Notes: generated by a model from the sequence alone, not told the origin. A DNA stretch of 64,000 nucleotides from Bradyrhizobium sp. AUGA SZCCT0158 (GCF_018130065.1 NZ_JAFCME010000011.1:173753-237752), one strand, 5' to 3'. Counted from the stretch's first letter, positions 26,150-35,471 are shown. Numbers and translations: made by a program.

Positions 26150-27322
26150 ATGATTCCCAATGCGTACCGGATGTTCAATTTCGATCTCGGTGAAACCGCG
26201 GATGCCATTCGCGAAACCGTGTTTGCCTTTTCGAGCAAGGAGATCGCGCCGCGCGCGGCCGACATCGACAAGAGCAACCAGTTTCCACGGGATCTCTGGC
26301 CCAAGATCGGCGCGCTCGGCCTGCACGGCATTACCGTCGAGGAAGAATATGGCGGCACCGGGCTCGGCTATCTCGAGCATTGTATTGCGGTCGAGGAAAT
26401 GTCGCGGGCATCGGCGGCGGTCGGGCTTTCGTACGGCGCGCATTCCAACCTCTGCGTCAACCAGATCCGCCGCAACGGCAACGACGCGCAGAAGCGCAAA
26501 TATCTGCCGAAGCTGATCTCGGGCGAACATGTCGGATCATTGGCGATGTCGGAGCCGGATTCCGGCTCCGACGTGGTGTCGATGAAGACGCGCGCGGACA
26601 AGAAGGGCGATCGCTTCGTGCTGACCGGCAGCAAGATGTGGATCACCAACGGCCCGGTCGCCGATACGCTGGTGGTCTATGCCCGAACCGACGCCAATGC
26701 CGGCCCGCGCGGCATTACGGCGTTCATCATCGAGAAGGGCATGAAGGGATTTTCCACCGCGCAAAAGCTCGACAAGCTCGGCATGCGCGGCTCCGATACC
26801 TGCGAACTGGTGTTCGACAATTGCGAAGTGCCGGAAGAGAACGTGCTCAGCGAAGTCGGCCGCGGCGTCAACGTCCTGATGTCGGGCCTCGATTATGAAC
26901 GCGCGGTGCTGGCCGCAGGTCCGATCGGCATCATGCAGGCCTGCATGGACGTGGTGCTGCCTTACGTGCATGAGCGCAAGCAGTTCGGCCAGCCGATCGG
27001 CACCTTCCAGCTTGTGCAGGGCAAGATCGCCGACATGTACACCACGATGAACGCCTCGCGCGCTTATGTGTATGCGGTGGCGAAAGCCTGCGACCGCGGC
27101 GAGACCACGCGCGAGGACGCCGCCGGCGCCATCCTCTATGCCGCCGAGAAGGCGACGCAATGCGCGCTCGACGCCATCCAGCTGCTCGGCGGCAATGGCT
27201 ACATCAACGATTACCCGACCGGCAGGCTGTTGCGCGACGCCAAGCTCTACGAGATCGGCGCTGGAACCAGCGAAATCCGGCGTATGCTGATCGGGCGGGA
27301 GCTGTTCGACAAGTCGGCGTAA
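26150..27322 (+). CDS. ivd: isovaleryl-CoA dehydrogenase
   Basis: A 390-residue flavoprotein of leucine breakdown, converting isovaleryl-CoA to 3-methylcrotonyl-CoA. It has the acyl-CoA dehydrogenase signatures AMSEPDSGSDVVSMKTRA and QLLGGNGYINDYPTGRLLRD. What sets isovaleryl-CoA dehydrogenase apart is the catalytic base in the G-helix, and here Glu250 in SGLDYERAVLAAGP fits. SYGAHSNLCVNQIRRNGN is also typical of Ivd. A GGAGG element lies 9 nt before the ATG. The rest of the leucine pathway (methylcrotonyl-CoA carboxylase) does not follow here, as the next genes are membrane proteins. Confidence 0.9.
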   Translation: MIPNAYRMFNFDLGETADAIRETVFAFSSKEIAPRAADIDKSNQFPRDLWPKIGALGLHGITVEEEYGGTGLGYLEHCIAVEEMSRASAAVGLSYGAHSNLCVNQIRRNGNDAQKRKYLPKLISGEHVGSLAMSEPDSGSDVVSMKTRADKKGDRFVLTGSKMWITNGPVADTLVVYARTDANAGPRGITAFIIEKGMKGFSTAQKLDKLGMRGSDTCELVFDNCEVPEENVLSEVGRGVNVLMSGLDYERAVLAAGPIGIMQACMDVVLPYVHERKQFGQPIGTFQLVQGKIADMYTTMNASRAYVYAVAKACDRGETTREDAAGAILYAAEKATQCALDAIQLLGGNGYINDYPTGRLLRDAKLYEIGAGTSEIRRMLIGRELFDKSA

Positions 27323-27406
27323 GTGAACCGGATCACACTCCAGTCGACAAATTGGTGTAAACCCGATTTGTTGCCCGCTGCCTCGGAGCTGCCCTGGAGT
27401 TGACCC

Positions 27407-28558
27407 GTGAACGAGATGAGTTGGACCCCGCTCGGGCCGCCATCGCTGCCGAAACCGCCGCCGATGCCGGTGGGGTTTTCCGGCAAGCGTGATGAATTCT
27501 TTCAACTGGTGAAGCGCGGCGCCGGGCTGGAATTGGTCACGCTCGGCTTCTACCGCTTCTGGCTCACCACCGACATCCGCCGCCATCTCTGGAGCAATAC
27601 CCAGATCGACGGCGACGGCGCCGAATATACCGGGCGGGGCCGGGAATTGCTGATCGGGTTCCTGGTTGCCCTCGCGATCCTGGTGCCGATCTATCTGGCC
27701 TACTTTCTCGCCGGCCTCGAAGCCGAGCATTACAAGGCGTTCGCCAGCATTCCGCTGGTCGCCTTCTTCTATCTGTTCGGGCAGTTCGCGATCTTTCGCG
27801 CCCGCCGCTATCGCCTGACGCGCACGGTGTGGCGCGGCGTTCGGTTCTGGATGAGTGGTTCGGGCTGGATCTATGCCTTGCAGGCGTCGCTGTGGGGCCT
27901 GCTATCAATGGCGACCCTTGGCCTGGCGCTGCCCTGGCGCACGGCGGCGCTCGAGCGCTACAAGATGCGCCATTCATACTACGGCGATCTGCAGGGGAAG
28001 TTCGAGGGAAGCGGCTGGGAATTCTTCAAGCGCGGCTGGTGGCTGTGGTTGCTCGCGCCGATGGCATTCCTGATGCCGCTGTTCGCACCCTTCATCTACG
28101 GCGCGTTCAAGGCGGTCGAATGGCGCTGGTGGCTGTCCGGCATCCGGATCGGCGGCGTGCGCCTGGAATCGGAATTGCCGCGCAGCCGGCTGATCGGCCT
28201 GTACTGGAAGGTGGTCGGCTGGATCGTCGTGCTGGGTCTGGTTTTCTCGGTCTACCTCGCAGCTGCCACGGCGCTGGTTGCCAGCATGAGTGGCGAGGGA
28301 ATTGGCGAGTTCTTCAAGTCGCAGGAAGCTTCTCAGAGCATCCTGTTGCTGGTGCTCGCAGGCTTCGGCTACCTGGTGTTCGCACTGGCGCTCAACGTCG
28401 TGATCCGCGTCTATCTGATGCGCGATCTCTGGGTGCGGGTGTTGGAATCGATCAACATCCACGGCATCGAGGCGGCCGCCAATGTTTCGGCAAGGGGTGA
28501 ACTGGCCAATGCGCTTGGTGAAGGTTTTGCCGATGGCCTTGACGTGGCGGGCTTCTAG
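27407..28558 (+). CDS. YjgN/DUF898 family membrane protein
   Basis: A 383-residue integral membrane protein. The short polar start is followed by FSGKRDEFFQLVKRGAGLEL, then VTLGFYRFWLTTDIRRHLWSNT, the DUF898 signature that recurs as repeats along the family. About six hydrophobic segments follow, with RYRLTRTVWRGVRFWMSG another family motif. No function is established. It is followed 3 bp later by the M48 peptidase gene, so the two are very likely one operon and may act together at the membrane. Confidence 0.85.
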   Translation: MNEMSWTPLGPPSLPKPPPMPVGFSGKRDEFFQLVKRGAGLELVTLGFYRFWLTTDIRRHLWSNTQIDGDGAEYTGRGRELLIGFLVALAILVPIYLAYFLAGLEAEHYKAFASIPLVAFFYLFGQFAIFRARRYRLTRTVWRGVRFWMSGSGWIYALQASLWGLLSMATLGLALPWRTAALERYKMRHSYYGDLQGKFEGSGWEFFKRGWWLWLLAPMAFLMPLFAPFIYGAFKAVEWRWWLSGIRIGGVRLESELPRSRLIGLYWKVVGWIVVLGLVFSVYLAAATALVASMSGEGIGEFFKSQEASQSILLLVLAGFGYLVFALALNVVIRVYLMRDLWVRVLESINIHGIEAAANVSARGELANALGEGFADGLDVAGF

Positions 28559-28561
28559 CTG

Positions 28562-29686
28562 ATGACCGGTACCATCACGGATAGCGACGCTCCCGGTACC
28601 CCGAAATCGCCGCCTAGCGGTTCGGCGATCTATTTCGACGGCAAGTCGAACCAGCGTCGCCCGGTCACGCTGCACTTTGCTGACCGGCTTGAAATCCGCG
28701 ACGGTGAAGCGACCGTTGCGACATGGGCCTATGCCGACATCCGCCGTGCCGACGGTCCCTCCGGCATGCTGCGCCTCAGTGCTCTGACCGCACCGGCGCT
28801 GGCGCGCCTGGAGGTTCGCGATGCCGTGGTCGCGGCCGACCTGGTCTCGCGCTGCGCAACTCTGGACGAGAACACGCCGGGCCGCCGCGGTGTCGCCGCG
28901 ATCGTCGGCTGGTCGCTCGCCGCGACGGTTTCGATCATCGCGGTGGTATTGTTCGGCGTCCCGCTCGCCGCCGATCGCTTGGCGCCGCTGGTGCCGGAGG
29001 CCTTCGAACGGCGGCTCGGTGAGGCGGCCGAAAGTCAGGTCAAGACGATCTTCGACGCCAAGGTCTGCGACAATGCGGCCGGACAAAAAGCCTTCGTCAA
29101 GCTCATGACCGCGATACGTGAATCCGCCGGGATGGATACGTCGGTTCAGTCCAGCGTGCTGTCGTCGTCGGTGCCCAATGCCTTCGCGCTGCCGGGCGGC
29201 AGGGTTTACATGTTCAACGGCTTGCTGGCGAAGGCCGAGAACGCCGACGAGATCGCAGGCGTGCTGGCGCACGAACTCGGCCACCACAAGCATCGCGACA
29301 ACATGCGGGGATTGATCCGCGACGGCGGCACAGCGTTTCTGGTCGGGTTGTTGTTCGGCGACATCACGGGCTCCAGCGCGCTGATCTTTGCTTCAAAGAC
29401 GCTGGTCACCTCGTCCCATTCGCGCGAGGCCGAGCAGGATGCCGACGGCTTCTCGATCGACGTCATGCACCGGCTGGGCCGGCCGACCAAGCCGATGGGC
29501 GAACTGCTCGTCCGCGTCACCGGCAAGGGAGGCAAGGGCCTCTCCATCATCTCCAGCCATCCGATGAGCGAGGATCGGCTGGCGCGGATGACCCGGGAAG
29601 ACCGGCCGGCCAGCAAACCGCCGCTGCTGACGCCGGAGGAATGGCAAGCGCTGAGATCGATCTGCGATTCCGACGGCAAGATCTGA
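28562..29686 (+). CDS. M48 family zinc metallopeptidase, membrane-anchored
   Basis: A 374-residue protein. An N-terminal domain (1-115) is followed by one membrane helix at about 117-140 and an M48 peptidase domain. The zinc site is HELGHHKH, with His237, Glu238 and His241, and the third ligand is in SREAEQDADGFSID. PNAFALPGGRVYMFNGLLAKA is the usual M48 substrate-cleft strand. Such proteases (BepA/YfgC and HtpX relatives) handle damaged envelope proteins. It starts 3 bp after the DUF898 gene, so co-expression is expected. Confidence 0.88.
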   Translation: MTGTITDSDAPGTPKSPPSGSAIYFDGKSNQRRPVTLHFADRLEIRDGEATVATWAYADIRRADGPSGMLRLSALTAPALARLEVRDAVVAADLVSRCATLDENTPGRRGVAAIVGWSLAATVSIIAVVLFGVPLAADRLAPLVPEAFERRLGEAAESQVKTIFDAKVCDNAAGQKAFVKLMTAIRESAGMDTSVQSSVLSSSVPNAFALPGGRVYMFNGLLAKAENADEIAGVLAHELGHHKHRDNMRGLIRDGGTAFLVGLLFGDITGSSALIFASKTLVTSSHSREAEQDADGFSIDVMHRLGRPTKPMGELLVRVTGKGGKGLSIISSHPMSEDRLARMTREDRPASKPPLLTPEEWQALRSICDSDGKI

Positions 29687-29707
29687 CGGCCAATTCGGCG
29701 GGTCTGG

Positions 29708-30706
29708 TTATCGTCGCGCGCTTTTGCGCGACCGTGGCGCGGCCTCCGGCGCGGGCAGGGCAACGGTCGGCTTCAAATCCCACACCGCCTGCATGGCCGA
29801 GAACGCGTGCGAGATCACCGGTTCGTGCCGCCGCGATGTCAGGCAGGCAAAGCTGAGGTCGCAGGTCACCGTCACCTTGTCGGCGATCACGAAGTTCCGC
29901 TTGCGGGTGATGCGATCGAGGGTGCAGTCGCGCGCGAGGCTGAGGCAGATGCCGGATTCGACGAAGTCGATCATGGCCTCTTCCTGGTCGGCATAGGCCA
30001 CGCGCTTCGGCAGCGAGCCCATGGGACGGAAGATATTGTCGAGCAGGCGCCGATGCGCCGAGTGCGGCGGCGTTGCGAGCCACGGCAGGCCGATCAGGTC
30101 GGGCCAGTCCTTGCCGATCACCCGGTCGCTCCATTCCGCCGGGGCAATCACCCGGTACGGGTAGCTCATCAGCGGCGCGAGCTGGTACTTTCCGTCGTCG
30201 ATGTGGCGCTCGGAGAAGCTCGGGAACGACAGGGATTCGGCAGGCGTCGCGTCGACAAAATATCCGACGTCGAGGTCGCCTCTGCCGATCTGCGCCAGCA
30301 CGTCGTCGCTCATGCCGTAGCGCAGGAAGACTTCGGTCTGTTTCAAGGACGTGGCGAGGCTCCGCACGAAAGGTCCGAGCCGGATGAACTCGGGATCCAG
30401 GATCGTGCCGACCCGAAGCGATCCCCGTACCGACTCGCGCAGGGAATCCGCCATCGTCTTGAAGTCCGACGAGGCCGATATCGCCTTGTGCGCCAGCGGC
30501 AGCAGGGCGGCGCCGGCTTCGGTCAGGGTAAAGCCGCCCGGTGTTCGGTTGAAAAGCAGCAGGCCGGTACTTTCCTCCAGCCCTTTTAGCTGCAAACTGA
30601 CGGCCGGCTGGGTCAGGTTCAGCAAACTTGCCGCGCGCGACACAACGCCCTCGCGCGCCACGGTGATGAAGCAGCGCAGGGCCTGGGTACGGGGGAGGTC
30701 ATTCAT
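29708..30706 (-). CDS. LysR family transcriptional regulator
   Basis: A 332-residue LTTR. The N-terminal helix-turn-helix is RTQALRCFITVAREGVVSRA, then LLNLTQPAVSLQLKGLEEST (residues 5-55). The effector domain starts near VRGSLRVGTILDPEF. A Pro/Arg-rich tail of about 15 residues is added at the C-terminus. It is divergent from the Bug-type binding protein and alpha/beta hydrolase genes, across 141 bp, and most likely regulates them in response to the carboxylic acid they handle. Confidence 0.9.
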   Translation of the reverse strand: MNDLPRTQALRCFITVAREGVVSRAASLLNLTQPAVSLQLKGLEESTGLLLFNRTPGGFTLTEAGAALLPLAHKAISASSDFKTMADSLRESVRGSLRVGTILDPEFIRLGPFVRSLATSLKQTEVFLRYGMSDDVLAQIGRGDLDVGYFVDATPAESLSFPSFSERHIDDGKYQLAPLMSYPYRVIAPAEWSDRVIGKDWPDLIGLPWLATPPHSAHRRLLDNIFRPMGSLPKRVAYADQEEAMIDFVESGICLSLARDCTLDRITRKRNFVIADKVTVTCDLSFACLTSRRHEPVISHAFSAMQAVWDLKPTVALPAPEAAPRSRKSARR

Positions 30707-30847
30707 TTGAAAAGCTTATACACGATTTCCTTTGTCTCATTAGACAAGATTTGCTCCTGCAAGTCACAAGTTTTCGAAGGCGAAACCCTGCGTTGTCACC
30801 GGCCGGAACCTGGATCATGGCGCTTGCCGGCAATTGCGGGGGACAGA

Positions 30848-31867
30848 ATGAAGAAACTCGCTGAAATGATGTGGTGGCCCTGGTTGCGCCGTTGTGCCGA
30901 TTCCGCCCGAAGCGGCGCAGTCGCCGCCTTTGCTGTCCTCCTGGCAGGTGTATGTTCGCCGGCGTCGGCCGACGGCTATCCCGAACGGCCGGTTCAGCTG
31001 GTAGTGCCCGCCGGGCCAGGCAGCAGCACCGACACCATCATGCGGTCGCTGGCCCAGGTCGCAGCGCCGATGCTCGGCCAGCCGATCGTGGTCCTGAACA
31101 AGCCCGGCGCCAGCGGCACCATCGGCGTCGGCTTTGTGACGAAGTCCGAGCCGGACGGCTACACCATCGGCGGGGTGCCGAGTGGCGCCATCACCATGGC
31201 CCCGCATGTCGCTGCGCAAAGCTTCCAGCAGGCCGACTACCGCATTGTTGCGATGATCACGCAGGCCGCCGGCGTGTTCTGCGTCCACCCGGATTTTCCG
31301 GCGAAGAACGCAAGCGAGTTCCTCGCCGAGCTAAAGAACAACCCCGACAAATACACCTATGGTTCGGACGGCGTCGGCGCCTTCGTGCAGTTTTCGACCG
31401 CACGGATTTTTCAACCCCAGGGCATCCGCCAGCGGATCATCCCCTTCACCGGCGCCGACCAGACGGTAACGGCCTTCCTTGCGCGCACCATCGACATCTA
31501 TGGCGGCGCCATCGCCTCGATCGCGCAACTTGTCGCCGAAGGAAAAGCAAAGTGCCTGCTGCTGACCACGGCGCGGCGCTTTCCGACGCTGCCCGACGTC
31601 GAGAGCCTTGATGACGTCAAGATGGCGCCATCCCAGACATTGCTGTGGCGCGCGGTCATCGCGCCGCGCGACATCCCGCAGGACCGCTTTGAAAAGCTGC
31701 GCGACGTTCTGACCCGGGCGGCGCAAAGCCCCGAATTCAAGGCGATGGCGGCCAAGCGCGGCGAGGAGGTCTGGACGATCAGCGCCGAAGACGCCGCCAA
31801 ATACGCGCAAAGCGAATTCGTCCAGATGGAGCAGCTCGCCAGAGAGCTGCGCCTGAAACCGAACTGA
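30848..31867 (+). CDS. tripartite tricarboxylate transporter (Bug/TctC) periplasmic binding protein
   Basis: A 339-residue exported solute-binding protein. The signal peptide covers about residues 1-41 (AAFAVLLAGVCSPASA). The mature protein starts YPERPVQLVVPAGPGSSTDT, the Bug-family opening, and carries LNKPGASGTIGVGFVTKSEPDGYTIGG, the loop that holds a carboxylate. I chose ATG 30848, preceded by GGGGGACAG, over a frame open from 30707. No TctA/TctB membrane genes are adjacent, which is usual for orphan Bug proteins. It is followed 13 bp later by an alpha/beta hydrolase. Confidence 0.9.
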   Translation: MKKLAEMMWWPWLRRCADSARSGAVAAFAVLLAGVCSPASADGYPERPVQLVVPAGPGSSTDTIMRSLAQVAAPMLGQPIVVLNKPGASGTIGVGFVTKSEPDGYTIGGVPSGAITMAPHVAAQSFQQADYRIVAMITQAAGVFCVHPDFPAKNASEFLAELKNNPDKYTYGSDGVGAFVQFSTARIFQPQGIRQRIIPFTGADQTVTAFLARTIDIYGGAIASIAQLVAEGKAKCLLLTTARRFPTLPDVESLDDVKMAPSQTLLWRAVIAPRDIPQDRFEKLRDVLTRAAQSPEFKAMAAKRGEEVWTISAEDAAKYAQSEFVQMEQLARELRLKPN

Positions 31868-31880
31868 CGGGAGCGCCGCC

Positions 31881-32723
31881 ATGCCGACCGTCAGAGCCGG
31901 CGACGGGACACCGTTGCACTACGCGGTTCACGACTACACCGACCGCTGGCGCAAGGCAGAGACCATCATCCTGATCCACGGCTTCGCCCGCTCGGGCGAG
32001 TTCTGGTTCAACATGGTGCCGTATCTGGCGCGGTTCTACCGCGTGATCTGTCCGGACTTGCGCGGGCTCGGACAATCGACGCCGCTGAACGATCCGGCGC
32101 ACGCGCTCGCGCTCGCTGCCTACATCCGGGACATCGAGGCGGTGGCCGATCACGCGGGCGCTTCGAATTTCCATCTGGTCGGCGAGGCGATCGGCGGCGC
32201 CATCACGCTGATTTTCGCCGCCGAGCGGCCGCAGCGCCTGCGTACGCTGTCGGTGCTGGCGCCGGCGGTGTGGGCCAATGATTGGATCCGCAACGCCTAT
32301 GCGGTCGGCTTTCCAAGCTGGGTCGAGGCCATCAGGGCGCTCGGCGTCGAGGGCTGGGTGCGCAAGTCGAACACGCTGGCGCGGTTTCCCGCCGGTTTCG
32401 ATCCCGCCTTCATGGATTGGTACGCCCGGGAAGTCGGGAAGGCCGACGTCGAAATCGTCGCGGCGATGGTCGAGTTCGCCGGCTCCGTCGACGCCAGACC
32501 TTACCTGCAGAAGATCACGGCTCCGACGCTCGCACTCTATCCGACCGGCAGCAATATCTCCTCATCCGATCAGGAAGCCGCGCTGCGCGACAACATCGCC
32601 TCGGTGCGCGTGACGCATCTGGGCACACCCTACGCGATGCTCGGGATGCTGCAGCCGCGGGCCTGCGCCGAACACATCCTGAGTTTTGCGGCAGATCATG
32701 ACGGGATCGTTTGCCGGGAATAG
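31881..32723 (+). CDS. alpha/beta-hydrolase fold protein lacking the nucleophile serine
   Basis: A 280-residue alpha/beta-hydrolase. LIHGFARSGEFWFNM is the oxyanion-hole HG segment and VICPDLRGLGQST the strand-4 motif. At the nucleophile elbow, where G-X-S-X-G is expected, the sequence is VGEAIGG, with Ala103 in place of Ser (codon GCG). The region of the catalytic His near the end (THLGTPYAMLGMLQP) also looks altered. So it may bind a ligand without cleaving it, or use unusual chemistry. It lies 13 bp after the Bug protein in the same operon, which suggests a role with the same acid. Confidence 0.8.
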   Translation: MPTVRAGDGTPLHYAVHDYTDRWRKAETIILIHGFARSGEFWFNMVPYLARFYRVICPDLRGLGQSTPLNDPAHALALAAYIRDIEAVADHAGASNFHLVGEAIGGAITLIFAAERPQRLRTLSVLAPAVWANDWIRNAYAVGFPSWVEAIRALGVEGWVRKSNTLARFPAGFDPAFMDWYAREVGKADVEIVAAMVEFAGSVDARPYLQKITAPTLALYPTGSNISSSDQEAALRDNIASVRVTHLGTPYAMLGMLQPRACAEHILSFAADHDGIVCRE

Positions 32724-32797
32724 CAGTTTCGCCAAGGAAACCGTTCGAACTGAACGAGGACCGGAGGCAGTGCCGCAACGAGGTCGCGGTGAACGGG

Positions 32798-33124
32798 CTA
32801 GCCCGTATTCCTGACCGCGTCAGCAAGCATCGCGTAAAGCTGGCTCTTGCTGAATTCCTTGGGTTGTCTCCCTACTGGCTTCAGCGACACCTTCTTTGCC
32901 ACCGGGCGGGCACAGGCGGCCAATAACGCCGGCCTTCGTTTCGGGACCGGCCTTATCTTGGGTTTTGCCGTTGGCGACTTGTGACCACGCTTCAGGCCCA
33001 AGCGAGTTAGCCTGCCGCAGACCGCGTTACGGCTACACTCGAGACGACGCGCGATCTGGCTGGCGCTCTGTCCAGCGGCCCAGAGTTTTTTGAGCAGTGC
33101 TACGTCTTTCGCATCCCAACTCAT
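32798..33124 (-). CDS. GcrA-like DNA-binding protein
   Basis: A 108-residue protein. The opening MSWDAKDVALLKKLWAAGQS and SASQIARRLECSRNAVCGRL form the helix-turn-helix of GcrA, the alphaproteobacterial cell-cycle regulator that works with sigma-70 at methylated promoters. After it comes a basic linker (RGHKSPTAKPKIRPVPKRRP) and a short tail. It is shorter than the roughly 170-residue GcrA and lacks most of the sigma-binding C-terminus, so it is a paralogue and not the master regulator itself. It follows a 59-aa acidic gene by 38 bp on the same strand. Confidence 0.85.
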   Translation of the reverse strand: MSWDAKDVALLKKLWAAGQSASQIARRLECSRNAVCGRLTRLGLKRGHKSPTAKPKIRPVPKRRPALLAACARPVAKKVSLKPVGRQPKEFSKSQLYAMLADAVRNTG

Positions 33125-33162
33125 GGGAGATACTCTACGCCGGCTGCCAGCGACAGGCCAGT

Positions 33163-33342
33163 CTAGTCGTCGTCCGGCTCGCGCACGACCGCCGGTTCGT
33201 CGGCATTGTCCTCTTCCTCTTCGTCCTCTTCGTCCTCTTCGTCTTCATCAGGATCTCGGGGCGGCACCGCGCTGTCCATGGTCACGAAGGGACTGCAGTG
33301 GATCAACCTGGTGGAAAGCTCCTCTGGGATCTGTTGCTTCAT
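33163..33342 (-). CDS. very acidic small protein (59 aa)
   Basis: Begins MKQQIPEELSTRLIHCSPFV and ends in a run of Asp and Glu: residues 30-45 are almost all acidic (DPDEDEEDEEDEEEED), and the last residues are DDD. Net charge is strongly negative. A GAGGAG ribosome site stands 6 nt before the ATG, so I regard it as a real gene. It is 38 bp upstream of the GcrA-like gene on the same strand and is probably co-transcribed with it. An acidic partner might mimic DNA or hold the basic linker of the GcrA-like protein; this is speculation. Confidence 0.7.
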   Translation of the reverse strand: MKQQIPEELSTRLIHCSPFVTMDSAVPPRDPDEDEEDEEDEEEEDNADEPAVVREPDDD

Positions 33343-33569
33343 ATTGTTGCTCCTCGGTGCGGGCCCCAGGGATTATGCCCCCTCTGCTCAGGTTCCGAAT
33401 GAGGGTTTGCGCCAACACACCGTCTGCGGGCGCGGACATTCGTTTCGAGTTGCATTGGCGATCAGCCCACGCTCGGCCTGACAAGGCCGCACCACGCTCA
33501 TAGCCGCCGACATCTTGTTGGCTTCGTGGTGCAAGCGGCACCGTGCATCCCGGAATTTGGTAGTCAAGC

Positions 33570-33947
33570 TTAGCCGATCTCACGCCCCGAATCGATCCCT
33601 ACTCCGTAGTAATCGGCTCGGCCCGCCGATCTGAATTTCTGAGTAAGCTCACCTGCCCGCTGGAAGGCCTTCGTCGTATCGCTCGCCGTGAGCGCCACGG
33701 TAGTTGTTATGTCCGAAAGGCTTCCGCCAGCCGCGGCGGCAAGCACCGCTGAAATCATCGTGGGCTCATCCGGAGCTTCAGCTATGATCAGCCAATCGTA
33801 GGGCCCCAAAGTCAGATACCAACTGATCAGCCGACCACCGGCGGCCGCAAACAACTCGGCGACCGCCTCGGAACGGTCCTCCGGTTTCGCAGACATCCCT
33901 TTGATGGCCGCGGCGGTGTAACGACCTTGAGAAACGTAAATCGTCAT
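33570..33947 (-). CDS. GYD-domain protein
   Basis: A 125-residue cytosolic protein of the GYD family, named for a Gly-Tyr-Asp motif, seen here as TLGPYDWLIIAEAP. The family has a ferredoxin-like alpha/beta fold (residues 1-95). TIYVSQGRYTAAAIKGM and DRSEAVAELFAAAGGRLISW are typical. Biochemical function is unknown. It stands between two unrelated same-strand genes and probably forms its own unit. Confidence 0.85.
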   Translation of the reverse strand: MTIYVSQGRYTAAAIKGMSAKPEDRSEAVAELFAAAGGRLISWYLTLGPYDWLIIAEAPDEPTMISAVLAAAAGGSLSDITTTVALTASDTTKAFQRAGELTQKFRSAGRADYYGVGIDSGREIG

Positions 33948-34018
33948 GCTGGTCTCCTCCGCTTTCGCTGGTTACGATCGACGTCGTCCGGCACGCCGCT
34001 GCAGTTCTGAGCGCTACC

Positions 34019-35188
34019 TCAATGCGCGCTGAAGGTGAGGCCGGCGCGCTCGCTCAGGCGCTTGCGCAATGCCGGCCCCATCAGCGCGCCCGGCGTCCAG
34101 ATGCCACCCTCGCCCTGCACGTCGCGCACGAGACAGAGAGCGCTCTCGGCGATCATCTTGCTGGTCGAGCCGTAGCCCGGATCGCGGTCGCCCGTGACTA
34201 CCGCTTCGACCCGTCCACCATCCGGCAGCTCGCCCAGGAACAGGATGTCGTAGAGGCCCTTCTCGCGCGCTTCCCGGGTCGGGCCTGCGCCGGGTTTGAG
34301 ACCGCCGGTCGCGACCAGGGAAATCATCGTGGCGAACGTCTCCGTCGTCACGCGGGCGAGTTCCCCAAATCCCGGCGCGACCATCATCTCGTCGTAAACG
34401 AAGTCCTTGCCATAGGGATGACCCAGCAGGAAATTCGTGCGGTGCACGTTCTTGGTGTTGATCGGCGCCATGGGGAACGGCACGAGCAACACGTTCATGC
34501 GCGGGTCGAATTCGGGGACGAGGCCCGACGGCTGAGACGGCCCGGTGAACCCCGGCGTCAACGCGAAGGGATTGTTCAGCAGCCGGATCAGGGCCGGGTC
34601 GCGCGCGGCGGCGGCCAACGTCGCCCGAGCGCTCGCTGCGGTGCCGCCAGACATGCCGCCTCTCACGTTGCGCAGGCGGGCTTTGACCCGGCGCGCCGGG
34701 CGTCCGAATTTCTCGCGCGCCTTCTCCTGCAACGTGAGCACGCCGAGATCGAACGGGATGGAATCGAAGCCGCAGGAAAAGACGATGCGCGCCCCGGTCC
34801 GTTTCGCCTCTTCGTGATGGGCGTCGATCATGCGCCGCATCCAGGCAGGTTCGCCGCACAGATCAACGTAGGCCGTGCCCGTGGCCGCGCAGGCCGCCAC
34901 AAGCTCGGGACCGTGGAGCTGATAAGGCCCGACCGTCGTGACAATCACGGCCGCGCGCTCGCACATCGAACGTAGGCTGGCCGGCTCAGCGGCATCCGCC
35001 TTCACCAGAGGCAAACTGTCCGGTGCGCCGATGTCGGCACGCACCTTCTGGAGCTTGTCGGTCGAGCGTCCCGCAATCGCCCAGGACGGGGCATCGTCGC
35101 CGCGATAGGATGCCGCCAGATATTCGGCGATGAGACGGCCGGTGTAACCCGTCGCACCATAGACGATGAGGTCGAAGTCCCGCTTCAC
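34019..35188 (-). CDS. saccharopine dehydrogenase-like oxidoreductase / trans-acting enoyl reductase family
   Basis: A 389-residue Rossmann-fold protein. The dinucleotide loop is DLIVYGATGYTGRLIAEYLA (residues 6-25), followed by AIAGRSTDKLQKV and TTVGPYQLHGPELVAACAATGTAYVDLCGE, typical of the family. Mycobacterial homologues act as trans-acting enoyl reductases in lipid synthesis, and others are annotated as saccharopine dehydrogenase. The actual reaction here is unknown. No lipid-synthesis genes are adjacent. The gene is about 280 bp from the next unit and looks monocistronic. Confidence 0.85.
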   Translation of the reverse strand: MKRDFDLIVYGATGYTGRLIAEYLAASYRGDDAPSWAIAGRSTDKLQKVRADIGAPDSLPLVKADAAEPASLRSMCERAAVIVTTVGPYQLHGPELVAACAATGTAYVDLCGEPAWMRRMIDAHHEEAKRTGARIVFSCGFDSIPFDLGVLTLQEKAREKFGRPARRVKARLRNVRGGMSGGTAASARATLAAAARDPALIRLLNNPFALTPGFTGPSQPSGLVPEFDPRMNVLLVPFPMAPINTKNVHRTNFLLGHPYGKDFVYDEMMVAPGFGELARVTTETFATMISLVATGGLKPGAGPTREAREKGLYDILFLGELPDGGRVEAVVTGDRDPGYGSTSKMIAESALCLVRDVQGEGGIWTPGALMGPALRKRLSERAGLTFSAH

Positions 35189-35471
35189 GACGTTGGTCCT
35201 CCCCGAGATCCGGGAGAGCTATCTTCTGATCCGTTTGCAATCGTAGGACACGAGGACGCTCAGCACGAGCAGCAAACCGTCCCATCGCGTTTGACGGAGG
35301 ATACCACAGTTCCTGCCTTTGGGGGTGCGCAACGTCCGTTGGGGGCAATGCGGAAGTTGGGCCTCGTGACAGGGATGGCCTCTTGCCCTTCAGGAGCAGA
35401 CATCGATAGGCCATCGCGGCAGATCTGCTTTGTGACCACAAGCAGTCACTGCACCACAGCAAACAACCCCG

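Noticed and set aside
27974..29293. Minus-strand frame opposite the DUF898 and M48 genes
   Set aside because: Shadow of two well-supported genes.
33206..33481. Plus-strand frame starting with a poly-Ser run
   Set aside because: It is the antisense reading of the acidic tail of the 59-aa gene; the Ser run is GAA/GAC codons read backwards.
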